18,986 nt of DNA from Sulfurovum sp. (GCA_020726085.1 DYTG01000020.1:1-18986); one strand, 5' to 3'; shown: positions 1 to 7,394, counted from the first letter of the stretch. A program made the numbers and translations. The notes: a model not told the origin generated them from the sequence alone.

Positions 1-73
1 AGCTGGTGAAGGGACTCGAACCCCCGACCTGCTGATTACAAATCAGCTGCTCTACCAACTGAGCTACACCAGC
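1..73 (-). tRNA. tRNA-Thr (anticodon TGT)
   Basis: The reverse strand folds as a full cloverleaf. The acceptor stem GCTGGTG pairs with CACCAGC, the D-arm carries AGCTCAGTTGGTAGAGC, the anticodon loop is TTTGTAA (anticodon TGT, reverse strand of 38-40), and the T-arm carries GTTCGAA. The discriminator base is T at position 1, usual for bacterial tRNA-Thr. The 3' end sits exactly at the window edge, so whether CCA is encoded cannot be seen. A strong promoter lies about 50 bases upstream (120-148). In related bacteria this tRNA often heads a tRNA-Thr/Tyr/Gly/Thr-tuf cluster, so more tRNAs may follow beyond the edge (inference). Confidence 0.97.
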
Positions 74-119
74 ACCATAAATTCCTTTTTCCAAATCTTC
101 CGACTCGTTAGGGACTGAA

Positions 120-148
120 ATTATAGTCTATTTTCAAATTGATGTCAA
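120..148 (-). promoter_or_regulatory. Consensus sigma-70 promoter of tRNA-Thr
   Basis: On the minus strand a perfect -35 box TTGACA (148-143) is followed by a 17-base spacer and a perfect -10 box TATAAT (125-120). Transcription would start near 113, giving a leader of about 40 bases before the mature tRNA at 73. It lies between the end of holA and the tRNA, so the tRNA does not depend on holA transcription. A full consensus is rare in Campylobacterota, where -35 boxes are usually weak, and fits a stable-RNA operon. Confidence 0.9.
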
Positions 149-188
149 GAGTTTTTAAAAAAAATTATGAATTTTATACATCTTTTAT

Positions 189-1169
189 TTAGAAAAACGA
201 TTGCATTTTGATCAATATTCCAAAAATAAGCGACTCTCTATCAATGGCTTTGGCTTTTTTGAGTTCAAGTTCGCTACGAAGCAAATACTCACAAAGTGCC
301 AATAGCGTTGTGCTTTTGAGACGTAAAGCGATTTGAGTACGTTGTTCTTCGATAGGCTTAGGCAGTCGATACCCCAAAATAGCCATTGAATCAATAGCAC
401 CATGGAGCTTAATGTAGGCATTGAACATAAAAAGTTGATGGATAAAGAGCTGGATAGAGCGTAAAACGCTAAACTCATCTTCGCCTAGCTCCATAAGTTG
501 CCTTAATAGTGCAAAAGTATCTTTTTTTTCAAAAAGTACCAACAAAAGCTGTTCGACTTGCATAGGAGCTGTAGAATAGACGAGATTATCAATATCTTTG
601 CTTGTTATCTCTCGATTTAAAATTGCCAATTTATCCAATTCATTGACGGCTAATGCAATATTGTGATTGAGTAAAACAAAGAGATGATTGAGTGCGTAGT
701 GATCGATTTTAAGCCCAATGTGTCGAGCTTTGTGTGTGAGTATCTCCAACGCTTCTCGCAATGTCGTTTCAAAAAAACGTACCCATAACGCATTGTTTTT
801 GACTACAAAAGAGCTTTGCAAACTCCGTGCATCTTTGCTATCGCCCTCGAAAATATAAACAAAGTAATTACTGTCGCTTTTGGTTGCAATAGTAAGCAGT
901 GCTTCTAGATCCTTTTTGGGCATCTTTTTATCGCTTCGTACAATCAAAAGATTGACTCCACCAAAAAGAGAGTTTTGCGAGAGATAGGAGTAGGCTTGTT
1001 CAAACTTATAGGCATCATACTGAAGCACCATAGCATCCTCTTTGGCATCCAATTTTTGAATGTATAGAGTTTTGTAATAATCCAAAAAAAAGCTATTCTC
1101 ACCGTAGAGCAGTACCGCTTTGGGTATTTTTTGCGATGTTAATAGAGTATCAAACTCTCGTTTATACAC
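189..1169 (-). CDS. holA: DNA polymerase III subunit delta (HolA)
   Basis: This is the clamp-loader delta subunit, which opens the beta sliding clamp during replication. The N-terminus VYKREFDTLL...PKAVLLYGENSFF and the overall helical pattern match the short, divergent HolA of Campylobacterota (about 325 residues). Like other deltas it has an AAA+-type fold without a real Walker motif. The start is chosen at GTG 1169 because AAGGAAC lies 4 bases upstream and the protein then begins where relatives begin. In-frame upstream codons (ATG at 1211, TTG at 1232) would add 14 or 21 residues but lack a clear ribosome binding site. It is divergent from the small membrane-protein gene at 1284. Its coding end is 40 bases from the tRNA-Thr -35 box. 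Confidence 0.85.
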   Translation of the reverse strand: MYKREFDTLLTSQKIPKAVLLYGENSFFLDYYKTLYIQKLDAKEDAMVLQYDAYKFEQAYSYLSQNSLFGGVNLLIVRSDKKMPKKDLEALLTIATKSDSNYFVYIFEGDSKDARSLQSSFVVKNNALWVRFFETTLREALEILTHKARHIGLKIDHYALNHLFVLLNHNIALAVNELDKLAILNREITSKDIDNLVYSTAPMQVEQLLLVLFEKKDTFALLRQLMELGEDEFSVLRSIQLFIHQLFMFNAYIKLHGAIDSMAILGYRLPKPIEEQRTQIALRLKSTTLLALCEYLLRSELELKKAKAIDRESLIFGILIKMQSFF

Positions 1170-1253
1170 AATCGTTCCTTTTTTGGGATTAAATTTTCGG
1201 TATTGTATCATAAACTTAGGGTTATTTAACAATAGTTAATATATACTTATGTT

Positions 1254-1275
1254 TATAATAAAATATAATTATAAT
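1254..1275 (+). promoter_or_regulatory. Tandem TATAAT boxes upstream of the 1284 gene
   Basis: Three exact TATAAT hexamers lie at 1254-1259, 1264-1269 and 1270-1275 in a very AT-rich stretch between divergent genes. The first is best placed to serve the gene at 1284. The later two would leave almost no leader. No convincing -35 box is seen. Confidence 0.4.
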
Positions 1276-1283
1276 GAGAGAGT

Positions 1284-1805
1284 ATGAAGCGAATTTACCC
1301 CATTGTTGTTCTTGTGTTTGCTCTTTTGGGTGGCACAATTCTCTACCACCACTTCAACCCCAAAAGTGCAAAATCCAAGCGATTGGTGTGCCATCAAGAG
1401 AGTACAACCTTTGAGCGACTCTACGAACCCCATCAAACCAACACTATCCAAGCACTCCTAAAAAGCGGTGATTTTGGCTTTACTATAAACATTGCCAAAT
1501 CAAGCTATATGCCAACCCGCATCGATAGCTATATGACACAAGAGGCATTTGAAGCACTGTTGCATAATACATTTGGCAAACCTCGTGGAGAGAAGTTGCG
1601 TATTGATTTGTTGCTCTATGAAAACGACAAACAAGACCCCAAGAAAAAAACCCAAGAGGCCAAACTCTACGAGGGGTATGTGCAGGTGAGTTTTTATTTG
1701 AGCCACACAAGAGTCTATACGGTTCAACTTGACTACATGGATCCTATGGGCAAAGATATTGCCAAACGTCTTAAGTGTGCGTTGGAGTCCGTGGAGTCTC
1801 TTTAG
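1284..1805 (+). CDS. Hypothetical membrane-anchored periplasmic protein
   Basis: I do not recognise this 173-residue protein. It starts with MKR and a hydrophobic segment at residues 5-21, which would anchor it in the inner membrane with the rest in the periplasm; no lipobox is present. The soluble part is mixed alpha/beta in appearance, with a lysine- and aspartate-rich patch near residues 114-126. Two cysteines (about residues 36 and 165) could form a disulfide. A weak GAGAG ribosome binding site precedes the ATG. The 3' end overlaps the convergent exonuclease gene by 35 bases, which is typical of the tight packing here. Function unknown. Confidence 0.7.
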   Translation: MKRIYPIVVLVFALLGGTILYHHFNPKSAKSKRLVCHQESTTFERLYEPHQTNTIQALLKSGDFGFTINIAKSSYMPTRIDSYMTQEAFEALLHNTFGKPRGEKLRIDLLLYENDKQDPKKKTQEAKLYEGYVQVSFYLSHTRVYTVQLDYMDPMGKDIAKRLKCALESVESL

Positions 1806-2583
1806 GGGTGTTTTGTTTTCGAGTTGTGCAATTGGAGGTTGAGAATTTGACCACATCATCGCCGCTTTTGACATAATCAGGAAGCGTTTCAAAACTTTTT
1901 TTCATGACAATATACGCCGAAAGGGCATCACTGTAGGCTCGGTGGTGATTGGCCGCTTCGATACCCAATGTCTCATTGAGATAGGCAAGTCCATAGCGAG
2001 GCGATTCAAAGCTTCGACGGGCAAGGTCAATAGTACAAAAGCGTTGATTGCCAATACTGCCTAGTCCGTATTTATTGTAAAGCGTATTGAGAAACGAGTA
2101 GTCAAACTTCACATTGTGCGCTACAAAAATCGCATCCCCTATAAAAGCCCGAAGCATCAAAAGTGCCTCTTTTTGACTGGGGGCATTTTGAATATCGTCG
2201 TAGGTTATCCCTGTGATTTTGGTGATATACTCAGGCACCTCATCGGCATAGACAAACGTATCAAAATGATCCACAATCTCCCAATTTTGCACCATTACCG
2301 CTCCTATCTCTATTACATCGGCTTTGGTAGGTTTGCTTCCGTTGGTCTCTATATCAATGACACAAAATTTTTGCTCTTCATAAGAACAAAAAAAAGTTTT
2401 GAGCTTAAAACCCAGTGGAGTCGTCTCAATAGGATAACCGCAAGAGTCCAAAATCATCACAAAAGTATCAAGATGGCCGTAAATGTCATCGCTATGATGC
2501 AAAAAAGCTTTGAGTTGCGTACGGGTCAAAAAGCCGTTGTTTTTGCGAAAAGCGGCCGTTAAATTATCAAATAGTTTTTGCAT
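1771..2583 (-). CDS. DnaQ-like 3'-5' exonuclease (DEDDh family)
   Basis: This is a proofreading-type exonuclease of the DNA polymerase III epsilon/RNase T superfamily. Visible catalytic residues are D77 and E79 in VIDIET, D161 in AHNVKFD, and H214 and D219 in HHRAYSDA, giving a complete DEDDh set. About 70 residues precede the exonuclease domain and a polar, threonine- and lysine-rich tail of about 25 residues follows it. At 270 residues it could be the replicative epsilon subunit or a stand-alone nuclease; the sequence does not settle which. It is the last gene of rpe-trpF-exonuclease: its ATG lies 17 bases inside the end of trpF, suggesting translational coupling. Its 3' end overlaps the convergent gene ending at 1805. 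Confidence 0.85.
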   Translation of the reverse strand: MQKLFDNLTAAFRKNNGFLTRTQLKAFLHHSDDIYGHLDTFVMILDSCGYPIETTPLGFKLKTFFCSYEEQKFCVIDIETNGSKPTKADVIEIGAVMVQNWEIVDHFDTFVYADEVPEYITKITGITYDDIQNAPSQKEALLMLRAFIGDAIFVAHNVKFDYSFLNTLYNKYGLGSIGNQRFCTIDLARRSFESPRYGLAYLNETLGIEAANHHRAYSDALSAYIVMKKSFETLPDYVKSGDDVVKFSTSNCTTRKQNTPKETPRTPTHT

Positions 2584-3157
2584 TGTTTATAAAATCTCTT
2601 ACCTTTTGAGGATCTTTTTTGCCCTTTTGGGACTCCGTACCGCTGCTCACATCCACGCCGTAAAAGTTGTACGCAAGGGTTGAGGCAACATTGTGGCTAT
2701 CAAGCCCACCTGCAAGAATAATCTTAGAGCAATCGACTCCATCAAACCACTCCAAATTGACCCGTTTGCCACTTCCCCCATAAGCCTCGGAGTAGGCATC
2801 TACCAAACGATAACACTCACTAAAACGTGCAATATCTTTGGCACTCTTGGCACGAACGACGGGAATGGATTGGGTTTCTAACGAATCTAAAAACGCCTCA
2901 TCGACATCAAAGTGAATTTGAGCCAAACTCATCTTGGTCTCTTTGCAAATCTTATCAATTGTTTGAGCATCTTCATCGACAAAAAGCCCCACACGCTCTA
3001 CAAAGGGGGGCAACGCCGCAACAATTTTTTGGGCTTCTATAGGAGTGATGTAGCGAGGAGAGTCTCTATAAAAGACAAATCCCAAAGCATCTGCACCCGC
3101 TTCAATGGCATTGAAGGCATCTTCAAGATTGGTAATACCGCATATTTTGACTCGCAT
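2567..3157 (-). CDS. trpF: Phosphoribosylanthranilate isomerase (TrpF)
   Basis: This cytoplasmic TIM-barrel enzyme of tryptophan synthesis converts N-(5'-phosphoribosyl)anthranilate to the 1-deoxyribulose form. The signature MRVKICGIT at the N-terminus carries the general base C6, and D120 in LVDAYSEAYGGSG is the expected general acid. GLDSHNV and the phosphate-binding VSSGTES near the C-terminus complete the family pattern. Length (196 residues) is normal. It follows rpe with a 3-base gap and overlaps the exonuclease downstream, so it lies in a compact operon away from other trp genes, at least within this window. Confidence 0.95.
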   Translation of the reverse strand: MRVKICGITNLEDAFNAIEAGADALGFVFYRDSPRYITPIEAQKIVAALPPFVERVGLFVDEDAQTIDKICKETKMSLAQIHFDVDEAFLDSLETQSIPVVRAKSAKDIARFSECYRLVDAYSEAYGGSGKRVNLEWFDGVDCSKIILAGGLDSHNVASTLAYNFYGVDVSSGTESQKGKKDPQKVRDFINNAKTI

Positions 3158-3160
3158 CCA

Positions 3161-3808
3161 TTAGACTTTCAGCGACTCAATGGCATAAGGTATTCCCTTT
3201 TCATTGCCAAAGATGTACGAACCTGCTACGACAATATCCGCTCCTGCCTCTTTGAGGGCATGAATGTTGTTTGCACCCACGCCCCCATCGACTTCGATAA
3301 GACACTTAGGGTTGTGTTTTTCGACAAGACTTTTGAGGCGTTTGATTTTTTCTAGGACACTGGGGATAAACGTTTGTCCGCCAAAACCTGGATTGACACT
3401 CATAAGCAACACCATATCCAAATCCTCCAACAAAAACTCAATCGCTTCGGGCGGTGTGTGAGGATTGAGCGTGATAGCAGGTGAGATACCATAATCTCTC
3501 ATTTTTTGAATCAACCTGTGAGGATGCTTCTCTTCTTCGATATGAAAGGAGATATAGTGAGGCTTAAGGGGTGCAAAGAGTTCGACAAAAAAGGTATTGT
3601 TTTGCACCATCAAGTGAATATCAAGAGGCTTGGTAGCGACTTTGGCTACGGCACTCACCACCACAGGACCAATAGTAAGATTGGGGACAAAATGCCCATC
3701 CATTACATCCACATGCACCAAATCGCATCCGCCTTCACAAATCGCTTGGACATCACGGGCTAAATTACCAAAATCGGCAGATAATATACTAGGAGCTATT
3801 AACATCAT
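3161..3808 (-). CDS. rpe: Ribulose-phosphate 3-epimerase
   Basis: This enzyme interconverts ribulose 5-phosphate and xylulose 5-phosphate in the pentose phosphate pathway and, where present, in the Calvin cycle. Family signatures are APSILSADFG at the N-terminus, HVDVMDGHFVPN with metal ligands H32 and D34, H65 in DIHLMV, and D174 in EVDGGV. The phosphate-binding VAGSYIFG is near the C-terminus. Length (215) is normal. The start is one of two consecutive ATG codons (3808 or 3805). It leads the rpe-trpF-exonuclease operon and is divergent from the broken AMMECR1-family gene. Confidence 0.96.
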   Translation of the reverse strand: MMLIAPSILSADFGNLARDVQAICEGGCDLVHVDVMDGHFVPNLTIGPVVVSAVAKVATKPLDIHLMVQNNTFFVELFAPLKPHYISFHIEEEKHPHRLIQKMRDYGISPAITLNPHTPPEAIEFLLEDLDMVLLMSVNPGFGGQTFIPSVLEKIKRLKSLVEKHNPKCLIEVDGGVGANNIHALKEAGADIVVAGSYIFGNEKGIPYAIESLKV

Positions 3809-3813
3809 TTTCC

Positions 3814-3819
3814 ATTATA
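3814..3819 (-). promoter_or_regulatory. Candidate -10 box for rpe operon
   Basis: The minus strand reads TATAAT at 3819-3814, ending only 5 bases before the first rpe ATG (3808). If used, the transcript would be essentially leaderless or would start translation at the second ATG. A promoter further upstream in the 40-base divergent region is equally possible. Confidence 0.35.
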
Positions 3820-3848
3820 GTTTTTGGGGCTTATTATATCATATTGGT

Positions 3849-3854
3849 TATAAT
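3849..3854 (+). promoter_or_regulatory. Candidate -10 box for AmmeMemoRadiSam genes
   Basis: TATAAT at 3849-3854 ends 6 bases before the ATG at 3861, so transcription would begin at or next to the start codon. No ribosome binding site precedes that ATG. This fits a leaderless message but is unproven. No clear -35 box is present. Confidence 0.4.
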
Positions 3855-3860
3855 AGCACT

Positions 3861-4412
3861 ATGGAAGATAAAAAAATACTTATTAAAATTGCACGAGATG
3901 CAATAGCTTAAAAGCTAGAAAACAGAGTCATTATCGATAGAGACCAACTTACCACGCTTCATCCTTGGCTCAAAGAGGAGGGAGCGGTATTTGTGTCAAT
4001 TAATAAACGAGCCAAATTGAGAGGATGTATTGGCTCACTAGAGGCTCATCGAGATATTTTAGAAGATACCATCTCTAATGCCCTCTCGGCAGTGTTTCAT
4101 GATCCACGTTTTGCTCCGTTAAGCAAAGAGGAGTTTGGGGAGATTGAGATTGAAATCTCTATCTTGACGCAACCAAAGCTTATGCACTACAACAATATAG
4201 CCCAACTCAAGAAGATTGTGCGTCCCCATATCGATGGTGTGGTGCTATACTGCGGCAATCGTCGAGCTACCTTTTTGCCTCTCGTATGGGACTCTTTGCC
4301 GCACTGTGATGCCTTTTTTGGTCATTTGTGCCAAAAAGTAGGATTGAATTTGGATTGCTTGAAACATCATCCTCAAATCTATCTCTATCAAGCCCAAAAG
4401 ATTGTGGAGTAA
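3861..4412 (+). pseudogene. AmmeMemoRadiSam protein A (AMMECR1 family), interrupted
   Basis: Reading from ATG 3861, the first 16 codons give an AMMECR1-like N-terminus (MEDKKILIKIARDAIA). A TAA stop at 3909-3911 interrupts it, and the same frame then continues without a break for 166 codons. The continuation has the family hallmark KLRGCIGSLEA, then FAPLSKEE and a normal C-terminus ending at 4412. Remaining length and frame match a full AMMECR1 domain, so this looks like a single nonsense change. A GTG at 3993 could restart translation but would lose about 44 residues and has no clear ribosome binding site. AMMECR1 proteins are functionally obscure and typically sit beside Memo and a radical SAM enzyme; the Memo gene follows here and is also broken. 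Confidence 0.85.
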
Positions 4413-4446
4413 TCGTAATATTTTACAGCCAAAAAAGGAGCAAAAG

Positions 4447-5216
4447 ATGACAAGAGTTGCCAAAAACAGTGGACGATTTTACAGCAGTAGTTGCGATGAA
4501 ATCACACATCAAATAAGCCATTTTAATCACTTACTAGAAAATGCTCTCAACGAAAAAGAGTTTTTAAACAAAGAGGCACGGGTCATTATCGCTCCTCATG
4601 TTGGGTATATCTATAGCGGTTTTAGTGCCAATATTGCCCATAGACTTCTAGGAAACTCCAAAGCCAAACGGGTGATTGTCATGGGATAAGCGGGAGTTTT
4701 TACACACGCTACGCTTCGCCGTGTGGAGATTTATCGATTGATACGCTCTATTTGGAGGAGTTGGCACATACATTTGAAATAGGATTTGTTAAAGAGGCAC
4801 ACCAAAAAGAACACTCCACTGAGACACAAATGCCTTTTATTAGACACTACTCCAAAGATAGAGCCGTTATTGAGTTGATTTACGGCAAAACAGACAAACA
4901 GCTCAAACAACTCATTGAATTTTTATTGCAAAACAGAGACAACGCCCTTGTCATTAGTACCGATTTGAGCCATTTTTACGATTTGGATAGTGCCAATAGG
5001 CTTGATAAATATTGTCTTGATGGAGTCTATCGCAAAGATTTAGAACTATTAGCACAGTGTCAAGCGTGCGGCAAAGCAGGTGTAGAGGCGATAGTAGCCA
5101 TTGCCAAAGAACAAAATCTCAATATTCAACTGCTTGATTACCGCACAAGCTACGATACCAATCACGACAAAAGCTCGGTTGTGGGCTATATGAGTGCTTG
5201 TATCTGTATCGAATAA
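4447..5216 (+). pseudogene. AmmeMemoRadiSam protein B (Memo family), internal deletion
   Basis: ATG 4447 has a strong AAGGAG 8 bases upstream. The frame encodes the Memo N-terminus, including VIIAPHVGYIYSG and VIVMG, then hits TAA at 4687-4689. Homology resumes in another frame from about 4686 (ISGSFYTRYASPCGDLSID) and runs through KEHSTETQMPFI, VISTDLSHF and DKSSVVGYMSA to the normal end at 5216. The segment that should follow VIVMG (the PSHR-type motif, whose histidine is a metal/active-site ligand in the family) is missing. The frame change implies a net loss of 3n+1 bases, with about 8-10 codons gone. The gene is therefore almost certainly inactive. It would have been co-transcribed with the interrupted A gene 34 bases upstream. 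No radical SAM partner is in the window. Confidence 0.87.
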
Positions 5217-5582
5217 CTACCACTCATTAAAAGAGTTTTTGTGTTTAAGCTTTTTGTAGGTGTTGTTGTTTTTGGATTTTTGCAGACGGTTAAGATTGCT
5301 CATTTGGGCTTGTCGAACATCTTCTAACACAAAATCTTCGCCCGTTGCCTCTTTGTAAAACGTGTTGATAAAATCCAAAATCTCTTTATGGTGCGAAGCG
5401 TAAAGCTCAATTTTGGGAAGTTTGTTGAGAGCGGTTTTGAGTTCGTGAAATTTGTTGATAAATTTCTCTTGGGTTGTACTCTCCTCACGCAACATCTTGT
5501 AGAGATTTTTGGTAATCTTTTCAAGATTCGCAATGTAACGTTGGCGGTTGTATTTGTCAATTTGAGCTTGTGTGTATGCCAT
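5217..5582 (-). CDS. Small helical hypothetical protein
   Basis: I do not recognise this 121-residue protein. It is charged and mostly helical in appearance, lacks a signal peptide or membrane segment, and ends in a lysine- and asparagine-rich tail. The ATG at 5582 shares its A with the TGA of the upstream L,D-transpeptidase gene (TGATG), which decides this start over an open extension reaching 5675 inside that gene. Translation is probably coupled to the transpeptidase. Its stop codon directly abuts the stop of the convergent Memo remnant with no bases between. Confidence 0.7.
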   Translation of the reverse strand: MAYTQAQIDKYNRQRYIANLEKITKNLYKMLREESTTQEKFINKFHELKTALNKLPKIELYASHHKEILDFINTFYKEATGEDFVLEDVRQAQMSNLNRLQKSKNNNTYKKLKHKNSFNEW

Positions 5583-6172
5583 CAGGGGTGAATGTCTATG
5601 GGTGTTTGATTTTTGAACGATGCCCATAGGATATTCATCGCCCCTACCGTAATAGCAATGCAACCCTCCGTCCAATCTTTTGTGAGCGTTTGTCTATCGC
5701 CGTGTCCATCGGCATTCCATATCGGTTGAGCATGAATAGTAATATCACCGCCCACCTTAACCCCATTTTTTTTGGCTCTATCAATATCTTCTTGGTCGGG
5801 ATAAGAGATGAGAATGGAGCGATAATATTTGGGGTCGCATCGTTTTTCTATGATTTTGTAGTGTCCAATAGGGGTTTTAAAATCACCTTGGACAAGCTTG
5901 TGCCCTGCGGAATTTTTACCCAATGAAATAGGAAAACGATAGAGTATCTGATTGCCTTTGATAAGCTCCATGGTGCGTTGGGATTTTAAAACACGGATTT
6001 TATCCACAACGTTTGATGCATTAATCTCTGATGAAGTAGAGAGTTCTTTGAGGCATTGAGCCATAGGGTATTTGCCATTTTGAGGAGTGACTTTGATACC
6101 TGGAGGCATATCGTAGCGGGTACAACCTGTAACTATCAACACAATAAAAAAAGAGATCAAAGCAAAACGCAT
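5582..6172 (-). CDS. Lipoprotein L,D-transpeptidase (YkuD domain)
   Basis: A 196-residue protein with a lipoprotein signal: MRF, a hydrophobic stretch, then VTGC, so C17 should be lipidated. The rest is a YkuD catalytic domain beginning near residue 62 (LKSQRTMELIKG). It includes GDFKTPIGHYKI, the catalytic-type histidine in TIHAQP, and the nucleophile motif DWTEGCIAI. These enzymes act in the periplasm on peptidoglycan tetrapeptides, forming 3-3 crosslinks, attaching proteins or trimming stems; which activity applies here is not visible. A good AAGGAAC ribosome binding site precedes the ATG. It overlaps the small gene downstream by one base. A second, larger L,D-transpeptidase lies at 15802-17058. 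Confidence 0.88.
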   Translation of the reverse strand: MRFALISFFIVLIVTGCTRYDMPPGIKVTPQNGKYPMAQCLKELSTSSEINASNVVDKIRVLKSQRTMELIKGNQILYRFPISLGKNSAGHKLVQGDFKTPIGHYKIIEKRCDPKYYRSILISYPDQEDIDRAKKNGVKVGGDITIHAQPIWNADGHGDRQTLTKDWTEGCIAITVGAMNILWASFKNQTPIDIHP

Positions 6173-6275
6173 AAGTGTTCCTTAAGAAAAATCATTTAGA
6201 CGTAGTTTAACAAAAATTGGCTTTAAGAGATAGGAGTATTTGAGTATTTAATAATGTAATGCATCAATATATTTA

Positions 6276-6313
6276 GGCTCCCCTAAAAAAGGAGGAGGAT
6301 AAAAAGGGGAGCC
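6276..6313. other. Hairpin with C/U-rich (G/A-rich) loop downstream of tpx
   Basis: A perfect 9-bp stem, GGCTCCCCT (6276-6284) with AGGGGAGCC (6305-6313), encloses a 20-base loop. Read leftward (tpx direction) the loop is TTTTATCCTCCTCCTTTTTT, and a second pyrimidine stretch AACCTCCTTTT lies at 6338-6328. Neither side of the stem has a convincing T-run, so it is not a textbook terminator, although terminating tpx is its simplest role. The loop is complementary to Shine-Dalgarno-like sequence; read rightward it contains GGAGGAGG. The flanking 6173-6275 stretch holds the upstream region of the L,D-transpeptidase and no other gene that I can see. Confidence 0.65.
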
Positions 6314-6363
6314 CGAAGTCTATTTTCAAAAGGAGGTTATAGTCATTATTTTATTATGAAAAA

Positions 6364-6879
6364 TTATACTGCAGCTTTCGCAGCTTCTAAAGCTTCATCG
6401 TAATTTGGCTCTGTTGTAATTTCTGGAACAACTTGCTTGTAAGCTACTTTACCGTCTTTACCAACCACAAAAATAACTCTTGCACTGATACCAGCTAGTG
6501 GACCATCTGCTAAAAGTACGCCGTAAGCATTAACAAAATCTTTGTTTCTAAAGTCTGAACATACTTTTAGATTTTCAATTCCCGCTGCACCACACCATCT
6601 AGCTGCTGCAAATGGTAAATCCATAGATACAGTAATAACTTCAACACCTTCCAAAGAAGCTGCTTCTTGATTGAATCTTCTTGTTTCAGCGTCACATACG
6701 CCTGTGTCCAATGATGGCACTGCAACGACGAGTTGAACTTTACCTTCACCACCAATTTGCTCGTTTTGAAGCATTGGCTTACAGTTTACTACTGTTACTA
6801 CGGGTGCTGTATCACCTACATTGATTTCATTTCCTGCAAGGTTACATACGATGTCATTTTTAAAAGTTACTGTTGCCAT
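6364..6879 (-). CDS. tpx: Thiol peroxidase (Tpx, atypical 2-Cys peroxiredoxin)
   Basis: Tpx reduces hydrogen peroxide and alkyl hydroperoxides using thioredoxin. The family signature PSLDTGVCDAETRRF carries the peroxidatic C62, and the resolving C96 sits in AARWCGA, matching the E. coli C61/C95 arrangement. Length (171) is normal. A strong AAGGAAAA ribosome binding site precedes the ATG, and the gene's even, highly expressed-looking codon choice stands out from its neighbours. Two further cysteines (C12, C33) are extra to the catalytic pair. A TACAAT box (6920-6915) is a possible -10. It lies 98 bases downstream of the conserved unknown in the same direction and is followed by the C/U-loop hairpin. 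Confidence 0.96.
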   Translation of the reverse strand: MATVTFKNDIVCNLAGNEINVGDTAPVVTVVNCKPMLQNEQIGGEGKVQLVVAVPSLDTGVCDAETRRFNQEAASLEGVEVITVSMDLPFAAARWCGAAGIENLKVCSDFRNKDFVNAYGVLLADGPLAGISARVIFVVGKDGKVAYKQVVPEITTEPNYDEALEAAKAAV

Positions 6880-6977
6880 TTATTTTCCTTATAAATTTTA
6901 ATTGGTACACTCAAATTGTACTCTAAATAAGATAAAATTACTCTTAAATTAAAAAAATTTCTCTTTTTTGGAAAAAT

Positions 6978-7364
6978 TTAATTTTTTAACTCTTCTATCC
7001 ATGCTATCATTGTATTAGTAGAAGGCTCATTGGGGGCTTCCATGAAGTTGATGACCAAATCCTCACCCCTATCGATGACACCAATAGCACGGGGACGTAC
7101 CGCCACAATGGTAGCATTGGGTAACTTTTGACCAAAACAAAAAATAATCTCTTTGGCTTCAACAATCGTCGCATCTATCTCACCGCCTAGCGAAAGCGTA
7201 TGGGCATAAGGATCAAACTGAGCAATATAGGCAGCTACACTATCGGCTTCAATCTTTGCTTTGAGATAATCCATTACCGATTCGACACTTTTGTACTGAG
7301 TATCGGCTTTGTTTAGTATCGTCTCATAGATAGGATACTTGTCCATAAAAATCATTTTTTCCAT
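6978..7364 (-). CDS. Conserved hypothetical protein
   Basis: A 128-residue soluble protein with no signal peptide. It has the look of a conserved Campylobacterota family (KYPIYE near the N-terminus, YIAQFDPYAHT, EIIFCFGQKLPN, VRPRAIGV, and a C-terminal helix ending MIAWIEELKN). I think such proteins occur in sulfur-oxidising Campylobacterota, but I cannot name a function. One cysteine (IIFCFG) is present. AAGGA lies 6 bases before the ATG, supporting this start, and an extended -10 box (7403-7395) lies upstream. It precedes tpx in the same direction and diverges from the hemerythrin-domain gene; a redox or oxygen link is possible but only by context. Confidence 0.75.
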   Translation of the reverse strand: MEKMIFMDKYPIYETILNKADTQYKSVESVMDYLKAKIEADSVAAYIAQFDPYAHTLSLGGEIDATIVEAKEIIFCFGQKLPNATIVAVRPRAIGVIDRGEDLVINFMEAPNEPSTNTMIAWIEELKN

Positions 7365-7394
7365 TAATATTCCTTGTTTTTAATATAAAACGCA

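Noticed and set aside
1771..1805. 35-base convergent overlap as a possible regulatory antisense element
   Set aside because: Short convergent overlaps recur in this compact genome (also at 15802-15805, and abutting stops at 5216/5217), so nothing special is needed.
2116..2562. Plus-strand open frame of 148 codons
   Set aside because: It is antisense to the DEDDh exonuclease gene with all catalytic residues present; no support for a second gene.
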